Assembly: GCA_022486625.1 (NCBI GenBank)
Contig: JAKVKH010000018.1
Coordinates: 1-64,000, forward strand
Length of the DNA stretch: 64,000 nucleotides
Direction: 5' to 3'
Origin: Butyrivibrio sp.
GTDB taxonomy: Bacteria > Bacillota > Clostridia > Lachnospirales > Lachnospiraceae
The notes beneath the pieces are model-generated. The model did not search any database. It had not been told where the DNA came from and worked only from the letters and a program-made list of their open reading frames with translations. A program made the position numbers and the translations under genes. This document shows, in pieces, positions 46,342-54,995 of this stretch (within the stretch, counting starts at the first letter, position 1; each line of letters starts with the position of its first letter).

Positions 46342-46944
46342 TTACCACTGCAAAATTCTGCGCCTGATATAATCCTCCATAAAATCAGCAGTTTCATCAA
46401 CTCCAAGCCTGCTGCTGTTAACTGTTATATCATAATTGTGCATATCTCCCCATTTCCATTCACTGAAATGATTGTGATAGTTTTTTCTACGTCTGTCATG
46501 ATCTCTCATCATATCCAGCGCCTGCCGTGCCGTGGCATGATACAGCCTGCAGATTCTCTCCTGTTTAACTTCCTTATCCCCTATAATAAAAAAACTGATC
46601 AGACCCGGAACATTTTTCAGCACGCTCTCCGCGCATCTTCCGACAATAACAAACGAAGTTCCCTCCGCTGCCATTTTTTTCAGATAATCGAACTGCATGA
46701 GTGCAACATTTTCCTCCGGTGAATTGTTAAAACCGCGAACCGTCCTGGAAATCAACGGATTTTTGGGAATCTCATCATATTTTTCCAAATTTCTGACATC
46801 CACATTCTTACCTGTTGCAATCTCTTCCAGAAGATTCTTATCATAAAAAGGCAGTGCGAATCTCGTTGCCAGAATCTGTGCAATTGCATGCCCTCCACTG
46901 CCATACTCACGTCCTACCGATATGATTACCTGTTTCTCTGCCAT
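46342..46944 (-). CDS. Cytidylate kinase-like family protein
   Basis: The 200-residue protein has a nucleotide-binding start (ISVGREYGSGGHAIAQ) in place of a classical P-loop, a mid-protein FVIVGRCAE and basic HDRRRKNYHNHF segment, all features of the cytidylate-kinase-like family common in Clostridia. The true Cmk usually lies elsewhere, and the substrate of this family is not established. It follows the SLC13-type permease by 43 bases, in the same direction. GGAGG precedes the ATG. Confidence 0.83.
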   Translation of the reverse strand: MAEKQVIISVGREYGSGGHAIAQILATRFALPFYDKNLLEEIATGKNVDVRNLEKYDEIPKNPLISRTVRGFNNSPEENVALMQFDYLKKMAAEGTSFVIVGRCAESVLKNVPGLISFFIIGDKEVKQERICRLYHATARQALDMMRDHDRRRKNYHNHFSEWKWGDMHNYDITVNSSRLGVDETADFMEDYIRRRILQW

Positions 46945-46987
46945 ATGATGCTGCCTCCCTTTCCGAATATCAATGAAAGATCCACAA

Positions 46988-48349
46988 TCAGAAGTAACGT
47001 ATGAACATGATGCCCATGGAAATCAGCAGTACAATGCATGTCGCAGCCGCCGCGCTCCTGCAGTATCTGCCCCACGTAATCAAATGTCCGCTTCTGGCTG
47101 CAATTGAAGTGCCGACAACATTGGCCGATGCACCGATCGGTGTCGCACTGCCTCCGACATCCGTTCCGATCGAAAGTGCCCAGGCCAGTACTGAAAGATC
47201 CACTCCCGCTGATACCGACAATGCTCTGATCACCGGCAGCATGGTGGCCACAAACGGGATATTATCAATAAATGCACTCAGGAATGCCGATACCCACATG
47301 ATAATGGCTACCAGAATCATCGGATTACCGCCGCTTGCTTTCCCGATCATGTCTGCAACAATCTGCAAAAATCCGGTCTGTTCAAGGCCGCCCACCACCA
47401 CAAAAAGTCCGATGAAAAAAAGAAGCGTTCTGTAATCCACTTTTTTCAAAAGTTCCGGTGCTTTTTTCCACGCCGTCAGGAGGGTAATCGCCGCAATGAT
47501 CACACCGATGGCCGCAACCGTCAGCCCGGTCTGCGCATGTGTAACGAGCAGCACTACCGCGAGCAGGAAAATCACATAACTGATGCGGAAGCTTCGAAGA
47601 TCATGTACCGCCTCCATCGGATCAGGATGCACATTCAGATTCTGATGTACTTCATCCTGCTCCAGTTCTTTTCTGAAAATCAGGAAAAAGTATATTACAA
47701 CCGCAATCATGGATACGCCTGCCATCAGGCCGGTGTTGGTAATAAAGTCATTAAAGGTAAAGCCGAGTGAAGTACCCATGATGATATTGGGCGGATCGCC
47801 GCACATCGTCGCCGAGCCTCCCAGATTGGCACAGAAGATTTCCGACAGAATCATCGGCACCGGATCAAAGCCAAGGAGCTGCGCAAGTTCTACGGTAACC
47901 GCCGCCAGAAACAGGATGACAGTAATACTGTCAATAAACATGGAAAGAAGTGCTGACATCAGCATGAAGGTAAAGAAAATCGGAATTGCACGGTAATGCA
48001 CGATTCTGGCAATCGTCATGCAGAGCCAGCGGAAAAATCCCGCCTCTGCCATTCCTTCTACCATAATCATCATTCCTGCAATAAATATGATGGTCGCCCA
48101 GTTAATCCCGGTGGATGCACTCTCTGCGGCTCCCGCAGAATACCAGAATCCCGGTGTGAAAATATTCTGAACCGCCAGTGTCTCCCACGCTGCGCGCGGA
48201 CTGTGCATGCAGATCCCGAAGACAATGACCAGGGTAGAAAACGCACATAGAAGCGTCACCACATGGCGCTCAAATTTATCCGTAATGATAAGTGCAAACA
48301 TTGAAAGAAATATTACCACTGCAGCTACCTGTGATGCCTGTACTGTCAT
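46988..48349 (-). CDS. SLC13/ArsB-type ion transporter
   Basis: The 453-residue protein has about eleven to twelve membrane segments in two inverted halves, each with a family motif: GSATMCGDPPNIIMGTS in the first and VGGSATPIGASANVVGTS in the second. This is the ion-transporter (IT) fold of DASS, ArsB, NhaD-type proteins that move dicarboxylates, arsenite or Na+/H+; the GDPPN-like motif fits NhaD/ArsB relatives. The ATG at 48347-48349 follows GGGAGG; the longer frame is not needed. It likely forms an operon with the cytidylate-kinase-like gene. Confidence 0.85.
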   Translation of the reverse strand: MTVQASQVAAVVIFLSMFALIITDKFERHVVTLLCAFSTLVIVFGICMHSPRAAWETLAVQNIFTPGFWYSAGAAESASTGINWATIIFIAGMMIMVEGMAEAGFFRWLCMTIARIVHYRAIPIFFTFMLMSALLSMFIDSITVILFLAAVTVELAQLLGFDPVPMILSEIFCANLGGSATMCGDPPNIIMGTSLGFTFNDFITNTGLMAGVSMIAVVIYFFLIFRKELEQDEVHQNLNVHPDPMEAVHDLRSFRISYVIFLLAVVLLVTHAQTGLTVAAIGVIIAAITLLTAWKKAPELLKKVDYRTLLFFIGLFVVVGGLEQTGFLQIVADMIGKASGGNPMILVAIIMWVSAFLSAFIDNIPFVATMLPVIRALSVSAGVDLSVLAWALSIGTDVGGSATPIGASANVVGTSIAARSGHLITWGRYCRSAAAATCIVLLISMGIMFIRYF

Positions 48350-48520
48350 AGCATATCCTCCCTGTATACTTACTACTTTACACCTTATGGGAAAGATTCT
48401 CAAATCATGCAAATCAGTTACTCTGGAGAAGCATCAAAATAATGTGGTGTGTTATGTGGTATTTTACGCCCGGATTCGGGCTATGCGATATTACAAGACG
48501 TAACAGCCTGTAAAACAAAT

Positions 48521-48556
48521 AAAACGGAACCCCTGAATTTCAGGGGTTCCGCATAT
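48521..48556 (-). terminator. Terminator of the rplM-rpsI operon
   Basis: An 11-bp perfect stem, CGGAACCCCTG with its complement (48525-48535 and 48541-48551), is followed on the minus strand by TTTTATTTG. It lies about 15-20 bases past the rpsI stop. Confidence 0.93.
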
Positions 48557-48570
48557 ATACAAGATATAAA

Positions 48571-48969
48571 TTATCTCTTTGAGAACTGAGGAGCACGACG
48601 AGCTGCCTTTAAGCCGTACTTCTTTCTTTCCTTCATACGAGGATCTCTTGTAAGGAATCCTGCTTTCTTCAGTGTAGGTCTGTATTCATCAGAATCTGCC
48701 TGAAGCAGTGCTCTTGAAATACCATGTCTGATTGCACCAGCCTGGCCTGTTGTACCACCGCCGCGTACAGTTACGATTACATCGAACTTATCAGCTGTCT
48801 CTGTTGCTACAAGAGGCTGACGAACAATTGTTCTTAAAGTCTCAAGTCCGAAATATTCATCGATGGATCTCTTATTGATTGTAACGTTTCCTTTACCGGA
48901 AACGAGATATACTCTTGCTACAGAACTCTTTCTTCTGCCTGTTCCATAATAACTAGCTGCTTTAGCCAT
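48571..48969 (-). CDS. rpsI: Ribosomal protein S9
   Basis: The 132-residue 30S protein has [16 protein letters not shown] near its start and ends in the invariant basic QFSKR tail, which reaches the tRNA in the P site. [21 protein letters not shown] is also typical. The ATG at 48967-48969 follows GAAAGGAG. It lies 27 bases after rplM, the usual pair, and is followed by a strong terminator. Confidence 0.98.
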   Translation of the reverse strand: MAKAASYYGTGRRKSSVARVYLVSGKGNVTINKRSIDEYFGLETLRTIVRQPLVATETADKFDVIVTVRGGGTTGQAGAIRHGISRALLQADSDEYRPTLKKAGFLTRDPRMKERKKYGLKAARRAPQFSKR

Positions 48970-48996
48970 TTTAATTTCTCCTTTCAAACATTCCTA

Positions 48997-49425
48997 TTAA
49001 AATGTCAGTACTTCAGGCTTCTGAGCAGCGTGATCATGCTCCGGTCCTGCATATACATGAAGTTTTGTAAATTCCTGTCTTCCAAGAGATCCCTTCGGAA
49101 GCATTCCTCTTACGGCGTGCTCGATAACTCTTTCAGGCTTCTCCTGCAGCATCTTACGAAGGGTTGCTTCCTTCTGACCACCAACGTAGTCTGAATGATG
49201 CCAGTATGTCTTCTGATCAAGCTTCTTACCTGTAACCTTGATCTTCTCTGCATTGATAACAATGACATAATCACCTGTATCAACTGTAGGTGTAAAAATT
49301 GGCTTATTCTTTCCTCTCAGTACGTTTGCAACTTCTGAAGCAAGACGTCCAAGAGTCATATCTGTTGCATCAACTACATACCATTTCTTTTCAATTGTAG
49401 CTGCACTTGGCATAAATGTTTTCAT
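48997..49425 (-). CDS. rplM: Ribosomal protein L13
   Basis: The 142-residue 50S assembly protein shows [35 protein letters not shown] and the later [11 protein letters not shown], all family landmarks. It is expressed from a strong promoter within the end of truA and preceded by a leader of about 155 bases that may bind L13. The ATG follows GGAGG. Confidence 0.98.
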   Translation of the reverse strand: MKTFMPSAATIEKKWYVVDATDMTLGRLASEVANVLRGKNKPIFTPTVDTGDYVIVINAEKIKVTGKKLDQKTYWHHSDYVGGQKEATLRKMLQEKPERVIEHAVRGMLPKGSLGRQEFTKLHVYAGPEHDHAAQKPEVLTF

Positions 49426-49580
49426 TATGTTACCTCCATAATCAATTACCGATAACTACACAGATGAGCTTCCCATATGGGAACTTCTCATGTTATGGCG
49501 ACCCTTCACCTGATCCCCACCTTGAAATATATCAGTACACAATACCACTTACCGGGTTGATATTGTGACGTTCTCACACA
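49426..49580 (-). promoter_or_regulatory. Leader of rplM, candidate L13 autoregulatory RNA
   Basis: The transcript from the promoter at 49588-49617 would carry about 155 untranslated bases before rplM. It includes a perfect 14-base palindrome TTCCCATATGGGAA at 49471-49484 within a longer stem and several G-rich stretches. Leaders at this position in Firmicutes are known to be bound by L13. I infer the same role from position and hairpin; no consensus comparison was made. Confidence 0.5.
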
Positions 49581-49587
49581 GTGATAT

Positions 49588-49617
49588 ATTATATGACGAT
49601 TCACTCGGCATTGTCAA
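49588..49617 (-). promoter_or_regulatory. Sigma-A promoter of rplM-rpsI
   Basis: TTGACA (49612-49617) and TATAAT (49588-49593) on the minus strand are perfect consensus boxes 18 bases apart. The -35 box lies inside the last codons of truA, so the ribosomal pair can be transcribed apart from the ECF genes. Confidence 0.9.
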
Positions 49618-50353
49618 CATTAATTTCATATCCTGCAAGGAAAAGTCCACATGCGGGAGCTGTCGGACCTGCCGCGCTACGATCCTTTTTTTCCAGCATT
49701 TGCACGATATCCTCCGGCGCGCCTTTTCCACGTCCGATCTGCATCAGTGTTCCGGCAATAATCCGCACCATATTATACAGAAATCCGTTTCCGCGTACAC
49801 GTATGATGATCATGTCATCCTGCCGCGCCGCACTGACTTCATAAAGCGTTCTGACATGCGTTTCCGCCTGGGAATCCACATTGCAGAAACTCGTAAAATC
49901 ATGCTCTCCAACCAGATATCTACCCGCCTGATTCATCCGTTCCACATCCATCGGCATATTGTTATAGCAGCTGTACAGACGTTTCGTCGGTATACGGTGT
50001 TCAGAATTCAGAATATGATACTCATATGTTTTTACCGAATGACAGTGCCTTGGATGAAACTCTGCCGGTACCTGTCTCGATGACACGATCCGGATGTCCT
50101 CCGGCAGCATGTGATTGAGTGCATAGGAAAAGCGGTCTCCCGGAATCGAAGATTCTGTGTCAAACACCGCCAGATTTCCATATGCATGCACCCCGGCATC
50201 CGTTCTGCTCGCGCCGATCACACGGATTTCCTCACCGGTCACCGCATGAATGGCATGGTTCAGCATGCCCTCTATTGTCGTGGCGCCGGGCTGCAGCGCC
50301 CAGCCGTTATAATTGGTACCGTCATACGCTACGGTCAGCATCACTCTCTGCAT
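49601..50353 (-). CDS. truA: tRNA pseudouridine(38-40) synthase
   Basis: The 250-residue enzyme makes pseudouridine at positions 38-40 in the tRNA anticodon arm. The catalytic Asp is in GASRTDAGVHA, and early LTVAYDGTNYNGW and the late GNGFLYNMVRIIAGTL are family features. The ATG at 50351-50353 follows GGGAG; a longer frame to 50512 overlaps ecfT and adds nothing. It is in the classic ecfA1-ecfA2-ecfT-truA-rplM-rpsI order. Confidence 0.96.
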   Translation of the reverse strand: MQRVMLTVAYDGTNYNGWALQPGATTIEGMLNHAIHAVTGEEIRVIGASRTDAGVHAYGNLAVFDTESSIPGDRFSYALNHMLPEDIRIVSSRQVPAEFHPRHCHSVKTYEYHILNSEHRIPTKRLYSCYNNMPMDVERMNQAGRYLVGEHDFTSFCNVDSQAETHVRTLYEVSAARQDDMIIIRVRGNGFLYNMVRIIAGTLMQIGRGKGAPEDIVQMLEKKDRSAAGPTAPACGLFLAGYEINVDNAE

Positions 50354-50382
50354 TTTTCTCCCTGTGCCGGAACCTGGGGCCT

Positions 50383-51186
50383 TCAGAAAAGAATCTTTCC
50401 GAATACCACCATCAGTACCATATACCCCAGCACTGTCAGGTAGGCGACAGCATCTCTTTTTCTGTAAATCAACGGTTTCATCTTGGTTCTGCCTTCTCCG
50501 CCGCGATAACATCTTGCTTCCATGGCCATTGCAAGGTCATTGGCCCTGCGGAATGCAGAGATAAAAAGCGGCACCAGAAGCGGTACCAGATTTTTGGCTC
50601 TCCGGATCACTGATCCGCTTTCAAAATCAGCTCCGCGCGCCATCTGTGCCTTCATGATCTTATCCGTTTCCTCCAGCAGAATCGGGATAAACCGAAGTGC
50701 AATGGACATCATCATTGATATCTCATGCACAGGAACATGAAGTTTTTTCAACGGATTCATGAGTGATTCCAGACCGTCCGTCAGATGATTCGGCGTAGTG
50801 GTCAGCGTCATGACCGATGAACCCAGAATCAGGAAAACCAACCTGACTGCCATCATAGTCGCCAGCTTCAACCCTTCCATGGTAATGGTCAGTTTCCAGA
50901 AATGCACCAGCGCCGTACCCGGCGTCAGAAACAGATTGAACACCACCGTAATCAGCAACAGGAAAAAAATCGTCTTCATGCCACGCATAATGAATTTCAG
51001 CGGTACATGTGACATTCTGATCTCCAGCGTCAGAAACGCGGCAGCAATCACATACCCTGTAAAGTTGTCTGCAACAAAAAGGGAAATAATAAACAGAAGC
51101 GTCGCTACGATCTTCACCCTCGGATCGAGCTTATGAATTTTCGACTCTGTCTGATAATATTGTCCCAGTGTAATGTCCTTGAGCAT
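50383..51186 (-). CDS. ecfT: ECF transporter transmembrane protein
   Basis: The 267-residue membrane protein couples the two ATPases to exchangeable vitamin-binding S components. It has about five membrane helices and the two coupling Ala-Arg-Gly-type motifs (AQMARGADFESG and MEARCYRGGEGRT, the second being a variant). It starts 28 bases after ecfA2. No S-component gene is next to it, as usual for group II ECF systems. Confidence 0.95.
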   Translation of the reverse strand: MLKDITLGQYYQTESKIHKLDPRVKIVATLLFIISLFVADNFTGYVIAAAFLTLEIRMSHVPLKFIMRGMKTIFFLLLITVVFNLFLTPGTALVHFWKLTITMEGLKLATMMAVRLVFLILGSSVMTLTTTPNHLTDGLESLMNPLKKLHVPVHEISMMMSIALRFIPILLEETDKIMKAQMARGADFESGSVIRRAKNLVPLLVPLFISAFRRANDLAMAMEARCYRGGEGRTKMKPLIYRKRDAVAYLTVLGYMVLMVVFGKILF

Positions 51187-51214
51187 TCGCCTGTCCTGTC
51201 TTTACCCTGTGCGT

Positions 51215-52063
51215 TTACATGTGAAACGCTTTGAGAATCTCATCTCTTGCTTCTTCCACGGTCGTGGCATCCACGCTGACATCCAGCCCTGCAGCCTTCA
51301 GTTCCTGCATGACGTAGGTCACCTGCGGTGCCGCCAGACCGATCTGTTCCAGTTCCCGGTAATGCCGGAATACGTTCCGCGGCACGTCGTCAAATGCAAC
51401 ATGCCCCTTATTCATAACAATAATTCTGTCCACATAATTGGCAACATCTTCCATGCTGTGCGACACCAGTACAACCGTCATCCCGGTATCCGAATGCAGT
51501 CTGGAAATCAGCCCCAGAATCTCATCCCGGCCTCTCGGATCCAGTCCTGCCGTCGGTTCATCCAGAATCAGCACTTCCGGTTTCATCGCCAGAACACCTG
51601 CAATCGCCACACGCCGTTTCTGCCCGCCGGACAGATCAAACGGTGACTGATAGAAATAGGCATCTTCCAGTCCGACCTGCTTGAGTGCCTCATATGCGCG
51701 CAGCTCTGTCTCTTTTTTGGAGAGTCCCAGATTCTTTGGTCCAAAGCACACATCAGAAAAAACATCTGCTTCAAACAGCTGATGCTCCGGGTACTGAAAG
51801 ACCAGTCCCACCTTTGCACGCAGCGCCTTACGGTCATAATCCTCATCATGAATATCTTTTCCATTGAAAAAAATATTGCCTGAGGTCGGTTTCATCAGCC
51901 CGTTCAGATGCTGCACCAGTGTGGATTTTCCCGATCCCGTATGTCCGATCAGTCCGATAAACTGTCCGTCCGGAATCGTAAGACTGACATCCTCCAGCGC
52001 AGCATGGGCCATTGCCGTGTCCGCGTCATATATATAACTTACATGATCAAGAATAATTGCCAT
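51215..52063 (-). CDS. ecfA2: ECF transporter ATPase A2
   Basis: The 282-residue ATPase has Walker A GHTGSGKST, the Q-loop FQYPEHQLFE, signature LSGGQKRRVAIAGVLA and Walker B VLILDEPTAGLDP. The Q-loop segment with EHQLFE is characteristic of EcfA2. It forms the ATPase heterodimer with EcfA1, encoded 27 bases upstream. Confidence 0.96.
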   Translation of the reverse strand: MAIILDHVSYIYDADTAMAHAALEDVSLTIPDGQFIGLIGHTGSGKSTLVQHLNGLMKPTSGNIFFNGKDIHDEDYDRKALRAKVGLVFQYPEHQLFEADVFSDVCFGPKNLGLSKKETELRAYEALKQVGLEDAYFYQSPFDLSGGQKRRVAIAGVLAMKPEVLILDEPTAGLDPRGRDEILGLISRLHSDTGMTVVLVSHSMEDVANYVDRIIVMNKGHVAFDDVPRNVFRHYRELEQIGLAAPQVTYVMQELKAAGLDVSVDATTVEEARDEILKAFHM

Positions 52064-52090
52064 GTCTGCTCCGTTTACCCTGTAACTTCC

Positions 52091-52963
52091 TCACGTCTGC
52101 TGTGCGTAAATGCGCGTCAGAACGTCTACCAGTTCCTTCCTCGTCAGAATTCCATCCGGAACCGGAAGACCTCGCTTTTTCAGCTCATATGCCAGCAGTG
52201 TTACCTGCGGCACATCCAGTCGCAGCTCTTTGAGCCGCTCCACCTGGGAAAAGATTTCCCGCGGCGTTCCCTGCATCTCCACATGTCCCTGATCCATTAC
52301 AAAGATTCTGTCTGCATAGATGACTTCTTCCATATAATGTGTAATCAGTATAATGGTAATTCCTTCCACTTCATTCAGTGCTCTTGCCGCACGGATGACT
52401 TCTTTTCTGCCATTGGGATCCAGCATCGCAGTCGGTTCATCCATGATGATGCACTTCGGATGCATCGCAATTACTCCTGCGATGGACACACGCTGCTTCT
52501 GTCCTCCGGAAAGATGATTCGGAGAAGCCTTGCGGTATTCATACATTCCGACCGCTTTCAGGCTTTCTTCCACACGCTGCCAGATTTCCTGCGTCGGTAC
52601 CCCCATATTTTCCGGACCGAAACCAACGTCCTCTTCCACCACCTGACCGATAATCTGATTATCCGGATTCTGGAATATCATTCCTGCATTCTGACGGATA
52701 TCCCAGAGATGCGAATCTTCCTGTGTATTCATGCCGTCGACCCACACTGCGCCCTCCGTGGGGTAGAGAAGTGCGTTGAAATGCTTTGCAAGCGTTGACT
52801 TTCCTGAACCGTTATGTCCGAGAATTGCGATGAACTCTCCCCGCTTTACGTCCAGATTCACCTGGTCAACTGCTTTCGTGATGCCCTCGACATTTCCTTC
52901 CTCATCACGTCTGATATATTCAAATGTCAGATTTTCCGTCCGAAGCATTTCTTCGTTCTTCAT
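52091..52963 (-). CDS. ecfA1: ECF transporter ATPase A1
   Basis: The 290-residue ATPase has Walker [10 protein letters not shown], the Q-loop [17 protein letters not shown], which is specific for EcfA1, signature [16 protein letters not shown] and Walker [14 protein letters not shown]. It is the first gene of the ECF operon. In many Clostridia it directly follows rplQ; here a gene on the opposite strand is inserted between, and ecfA1 has its own promoter. Confidence 0.96.
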   Translation of the reverse strand: MKNEEMLRTENLTFEYIRRDEEGNVEGITKAVDQVNLDVKRGEFIAILGHNGSGKSTLAKHFNALLYPTEGAVWVDGMNTQEDSHLWDIRQNAGMIFQNPDNQIIGQVVEEDVGFGPENMGVPTQEIWQRVEESLKAVGMYEYRKASPNHLSGGQKQRVSIAGVIAMHPKCIIMDEPTAMLDPNGRKEVIRAARALNEVEGITIILITHYMEEVIYADRIFVMDQGHVEMQGTPREIFSQVERLKELRLDVPQVTLLAYELKKRGLPVPDGILTRKELVDVLTRIYAQQT

Positions 52964-52996
52964 GAATACTTCCTTTCAAGTGGCAATTCGAATTTT

Positions 52997-53025
52997 ATTT
53001 TAACCGAATTCATGCATAAATACAA
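52997..53025 (-). promoter_or_regulatory. Promoter of the ecfA1 operon
   Basis: TTGTAT (53020-53025) and TAAAAT (52997-53002) on the minus strand are 17 bases apart and about 35 bases upstream of ecfA1. Confidence 0.7.
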
Positions 53026-53075
53026 TACTGCGCACCGTGGAATACCGATTCCGGACTATGCATTCCGCAAATCTA

Positions 53076-53084
53076 TGCTAAAAT
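53076..53084 (+). promoter_or_regulatory. Extended -10 of the peptidase gene
   Basis: TGCTAAAAT is an extended -10 sequence 57 bases before the ATG at 53141. No good -35 is seen. It is divergent from the ecfA1 promoter. Confidence 0.5.
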
Positions 53085-53140
53085 AATAGGAAACGTTTTA
53101 ATGTAATATCTCATTAACCAGAAAGGTTCGGAATGTAATT

Positions 53141-54151
53141 ATGAAATACTGGAAAGATGTTGCTATTCTGATTGCTGTCATCGCCGGCTGTTCAATCGGC
53201 GCTCATATACTCAACAGTGGAGAAACACTGTCTGACTATGCACAGAAAAATCCGTCACTTGCCTATGGAACAACCGCCAGGAGTACCACCTCAGCCTCTT
53301 CTGCTTCTGCAGAACAGCCAAAATCTGAAACTTCTTCGTCTGCCGCTTCTGCCAAGAAAACAGAATCTGACAACGCTTCATCTGCTTCTTCTGCAAAGAA
53401 AACAGAATCTGACAATGCTTCATCTGCTTCTTCTGCAAAGAAAACAGAATCTGACAACGCTTCATCTGCTGCTTCTGCAAAGAAAGCAGGAGCTGAAACC
53501 GCTTCATCTGCTGCTCCTGCAAAGAAGGCAAAGTCAGACAGCACTTCGGCAACTGTAAAAGAGACAGTCTACCGCAGCGGATTTTCCTATGAGCCGGTTC
53601 CTGATGATGTGCTGAAGCGGATCAAAGGTATTTCATACCCTAAGGACTGCCCGGTTGCCATTACAACTCTTCGTTACTGTAAGGTTCTCTACATTGATTT
53701 CAATGGAGAGAAACAGTCCGGCGAGCTGATCTGCAACAAATCCATTGCAGATGATGTCATGGAAATCTTCAGCAATCTGTATGACAATGGCTATCAAATT
53801 GAAAGCATCCGCCTTATTGATGACTATGGCGGCGATGATGAATCTTCCATGGAAGCGGATAACACTTCATGCTTTAATTACAGAACCATAGCCGGAAGTA
53901 AAAAGATGTCCAAACATTCCCTTGGACTTGCAATTGATATCAATCCGCTCTATAACCCCAGCATTACCTATGATAAAAAGGGAAATGCAAAAATTGCACC
54001 TTCAAATGCAACTGATTACGCTGACCGTACTGTAGCATTTCCTTATAAGATTGACGATCAGGATCTCGCCTTTAAAGAGTTTACGTCCCGCGGTTTTACC
54101 TGGGGCGGAAACTGGAACTCCCTCAAAGACTATCAGCATTTTGAAAAATGA
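53141..54151 (+). CDS. VanY-like M15 peptidase with repeat linker
   Basis: The 336-residue protein has an N-terminal membrane segment (VAILIAVIAGCSIGAHIL), a Ser/Ala/Lys-rich linker with five 14-residue repeats (about 70-140), and a C-terminal D-alanyl-D-alanine carboxypeptidase-type (M15) domain. Zinc ligands appear as His/Asp in SKHSLGLAIDINP and the last His in DYQHFEK. It would trim or cut wall peptides outside the cell; the linker likely spans the wall. It sits on the plus strand between rplQ and ecfA1, genes that are usually adjacent, with its own promoter and terminator, suggesting insertion. Substrate (D-Ala-D-Ala or L-Ala-D-Glu) is unproven. Confidence 0.85.
   Translation: MKYWKDVAILIAVIAGCSIGAHILNSGETLSDYAQKNPSLAYGTTARSTTSASSASAEQPKSETSSSAASAKKTESDNASSASSAKKTESDNASSASSAKKTESDNASSAASAKKAGAETASSAAPAKKAKSDSTSATVKETVYRSGFSYEPVPDDVLKRIKGISYPKDCPVAITTLRYCKVLYIDFNGEKQSGELICNKSIADDVMEIFSNLYDNGYQIESIRLIDDYGGDDESSMEADNTSCFNYRTIAGSKKMSKHSLGLAIDINPLYNPSITYDKKGNAKIAPSNATDYADRTVAFPYKIDDQDLAFKEFTSRGFTWGGNWNSLKDYQHFEK
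53351..53560 (+). repeat. Five 42-bp tandem repeats in the peptidase linker
   Basis: Five units of 14 codons encode AKKTESDNASSASS and variants; units one to three differ by only a few bases, while units four and five have diverged. Copy number is likely to vary between strains. Confidence 0.9.
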
Positions 54152-54178
54152 AGCACCCGCTCTGTTGGTTCTGGTATT

Positions 54179-54217
54179 AAAAAAGCGCAGATGACACAAA
54201 TGTCACCTGCGCTTTTT
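54179..54217 (+). terminator. Bidirectional terminator between peptidase gene and rplQ
   Basis: A stem with one mismatch (54179-54195 with 54201-54217, core GCGCAG...CTGCGC) is flanked by A-run and T-run, so it can end both the peptidase transcript and the alpha operon transcript coming from rplQ. Confidence 0.88.
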
Positions 54218-54287
54218 ATGGCAGAACCCATGAAACGGATCCTGTTAAATAGAGGTTACAATACACCTCTATTCATCATCTCAATGA

Positions 54288-54824
54288 TCAAACCAGCTCA
54301 AGAACTACCATCATTGCAGCGTCGCCCTTACGAGCACCAATCTTTACAATTCTGGTGTAACCACCCTTACGGGTAGCATACTTCGGAGCATACTCATCAA
54401 AGATCTTGTCTGTTACGTCAACAACCTTTGTATTCTTTCTTCTGCCCTTAAGTTCTGTAGGAACTTCAGTTACAGTATAAAGAGTCTTGTACATCTGTCT
54501 TCTTGCATGAAGACGTGAAGGCATATCCTTTGTTACTTCCTTCTCTGTTACATCGTAAACAACAACCTTCTTGCCATCAACGACTTCCTTAACTCTCTTA
54601 CCGTTAGCATCTTTACGTGCATTCTTAACCTGAACAGTAACTTTCTCAGTGTTGTCCTTTTCCTTAACACCAAGAGTGATCAGATGCTCAGCAATCTTCT
54701 GAACTTCCTTAGCTCTTGCCTCAGTTGTTACGATCTTGCCGTTGTAAAGAAGATTTGTAACCTGGTTTCTAAGTAAAGCCTTTCTCGGCTTGGAAGCTTT
54801 TCCAAGTTTTCTGTACATTGCCAT
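54288..54824 (-). CDS. rplQ: Ribosomal protein L17, extended form
   Basis: The 178-residue 50S protein has the usual core (YRKLGKASKPRKALLRN at the start, RLHARRQ in the middle, GGYTRIVKIGARKGDAAMM near the end). Between LITLG (about residue 52) and RLHARRQ (about 104) it has an insertion of about 50 mostly charged residues rich in Lys and Val that is absent from the ~120-residue Bacillus protein. It is the last gene of the alpha operon. Confidence 0.97.
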   Translation of the reverse strand: MAMYRKLGKASKPRKALLRNQVTNLLYNGKIVTTEARAKEVQKIAEHLITLGVKEKDNTEKVTVQVKNARKDANGKRVKEVVDGKKVVVYDVTEKEVTKDMPSRLHARRQMYKTLYTVTEVPTELKGRRKNTKVVDVTDKIFDEYAPKYATRKGGYTRIVKIGARKGDAAMMVVLELV

Positions 54825-54995
54825 GATAATTTTCCTTTCTCATTGCAGAGTTCTCTCTGCTGTGGCGCATCCCGGAATGCACATCGGACTTATCTCCGGA
54901 ATGTGTGTCTTCGCAACGGATCACCGCTGCGAGCTAAATCCATGAGAATCCGCTTCGGTACTCATCGGATTTACCCTCCGCGAATTATTCACTTC

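Noticed and set aside
53172-53558. Leucine-rich repeat-like frame over the peptidase linker
   Set aside because: The LLLLQRK pattern is a frame-shifted reading of the 42-bp repeats; the M15 frame continues through them with a real domain at its end.
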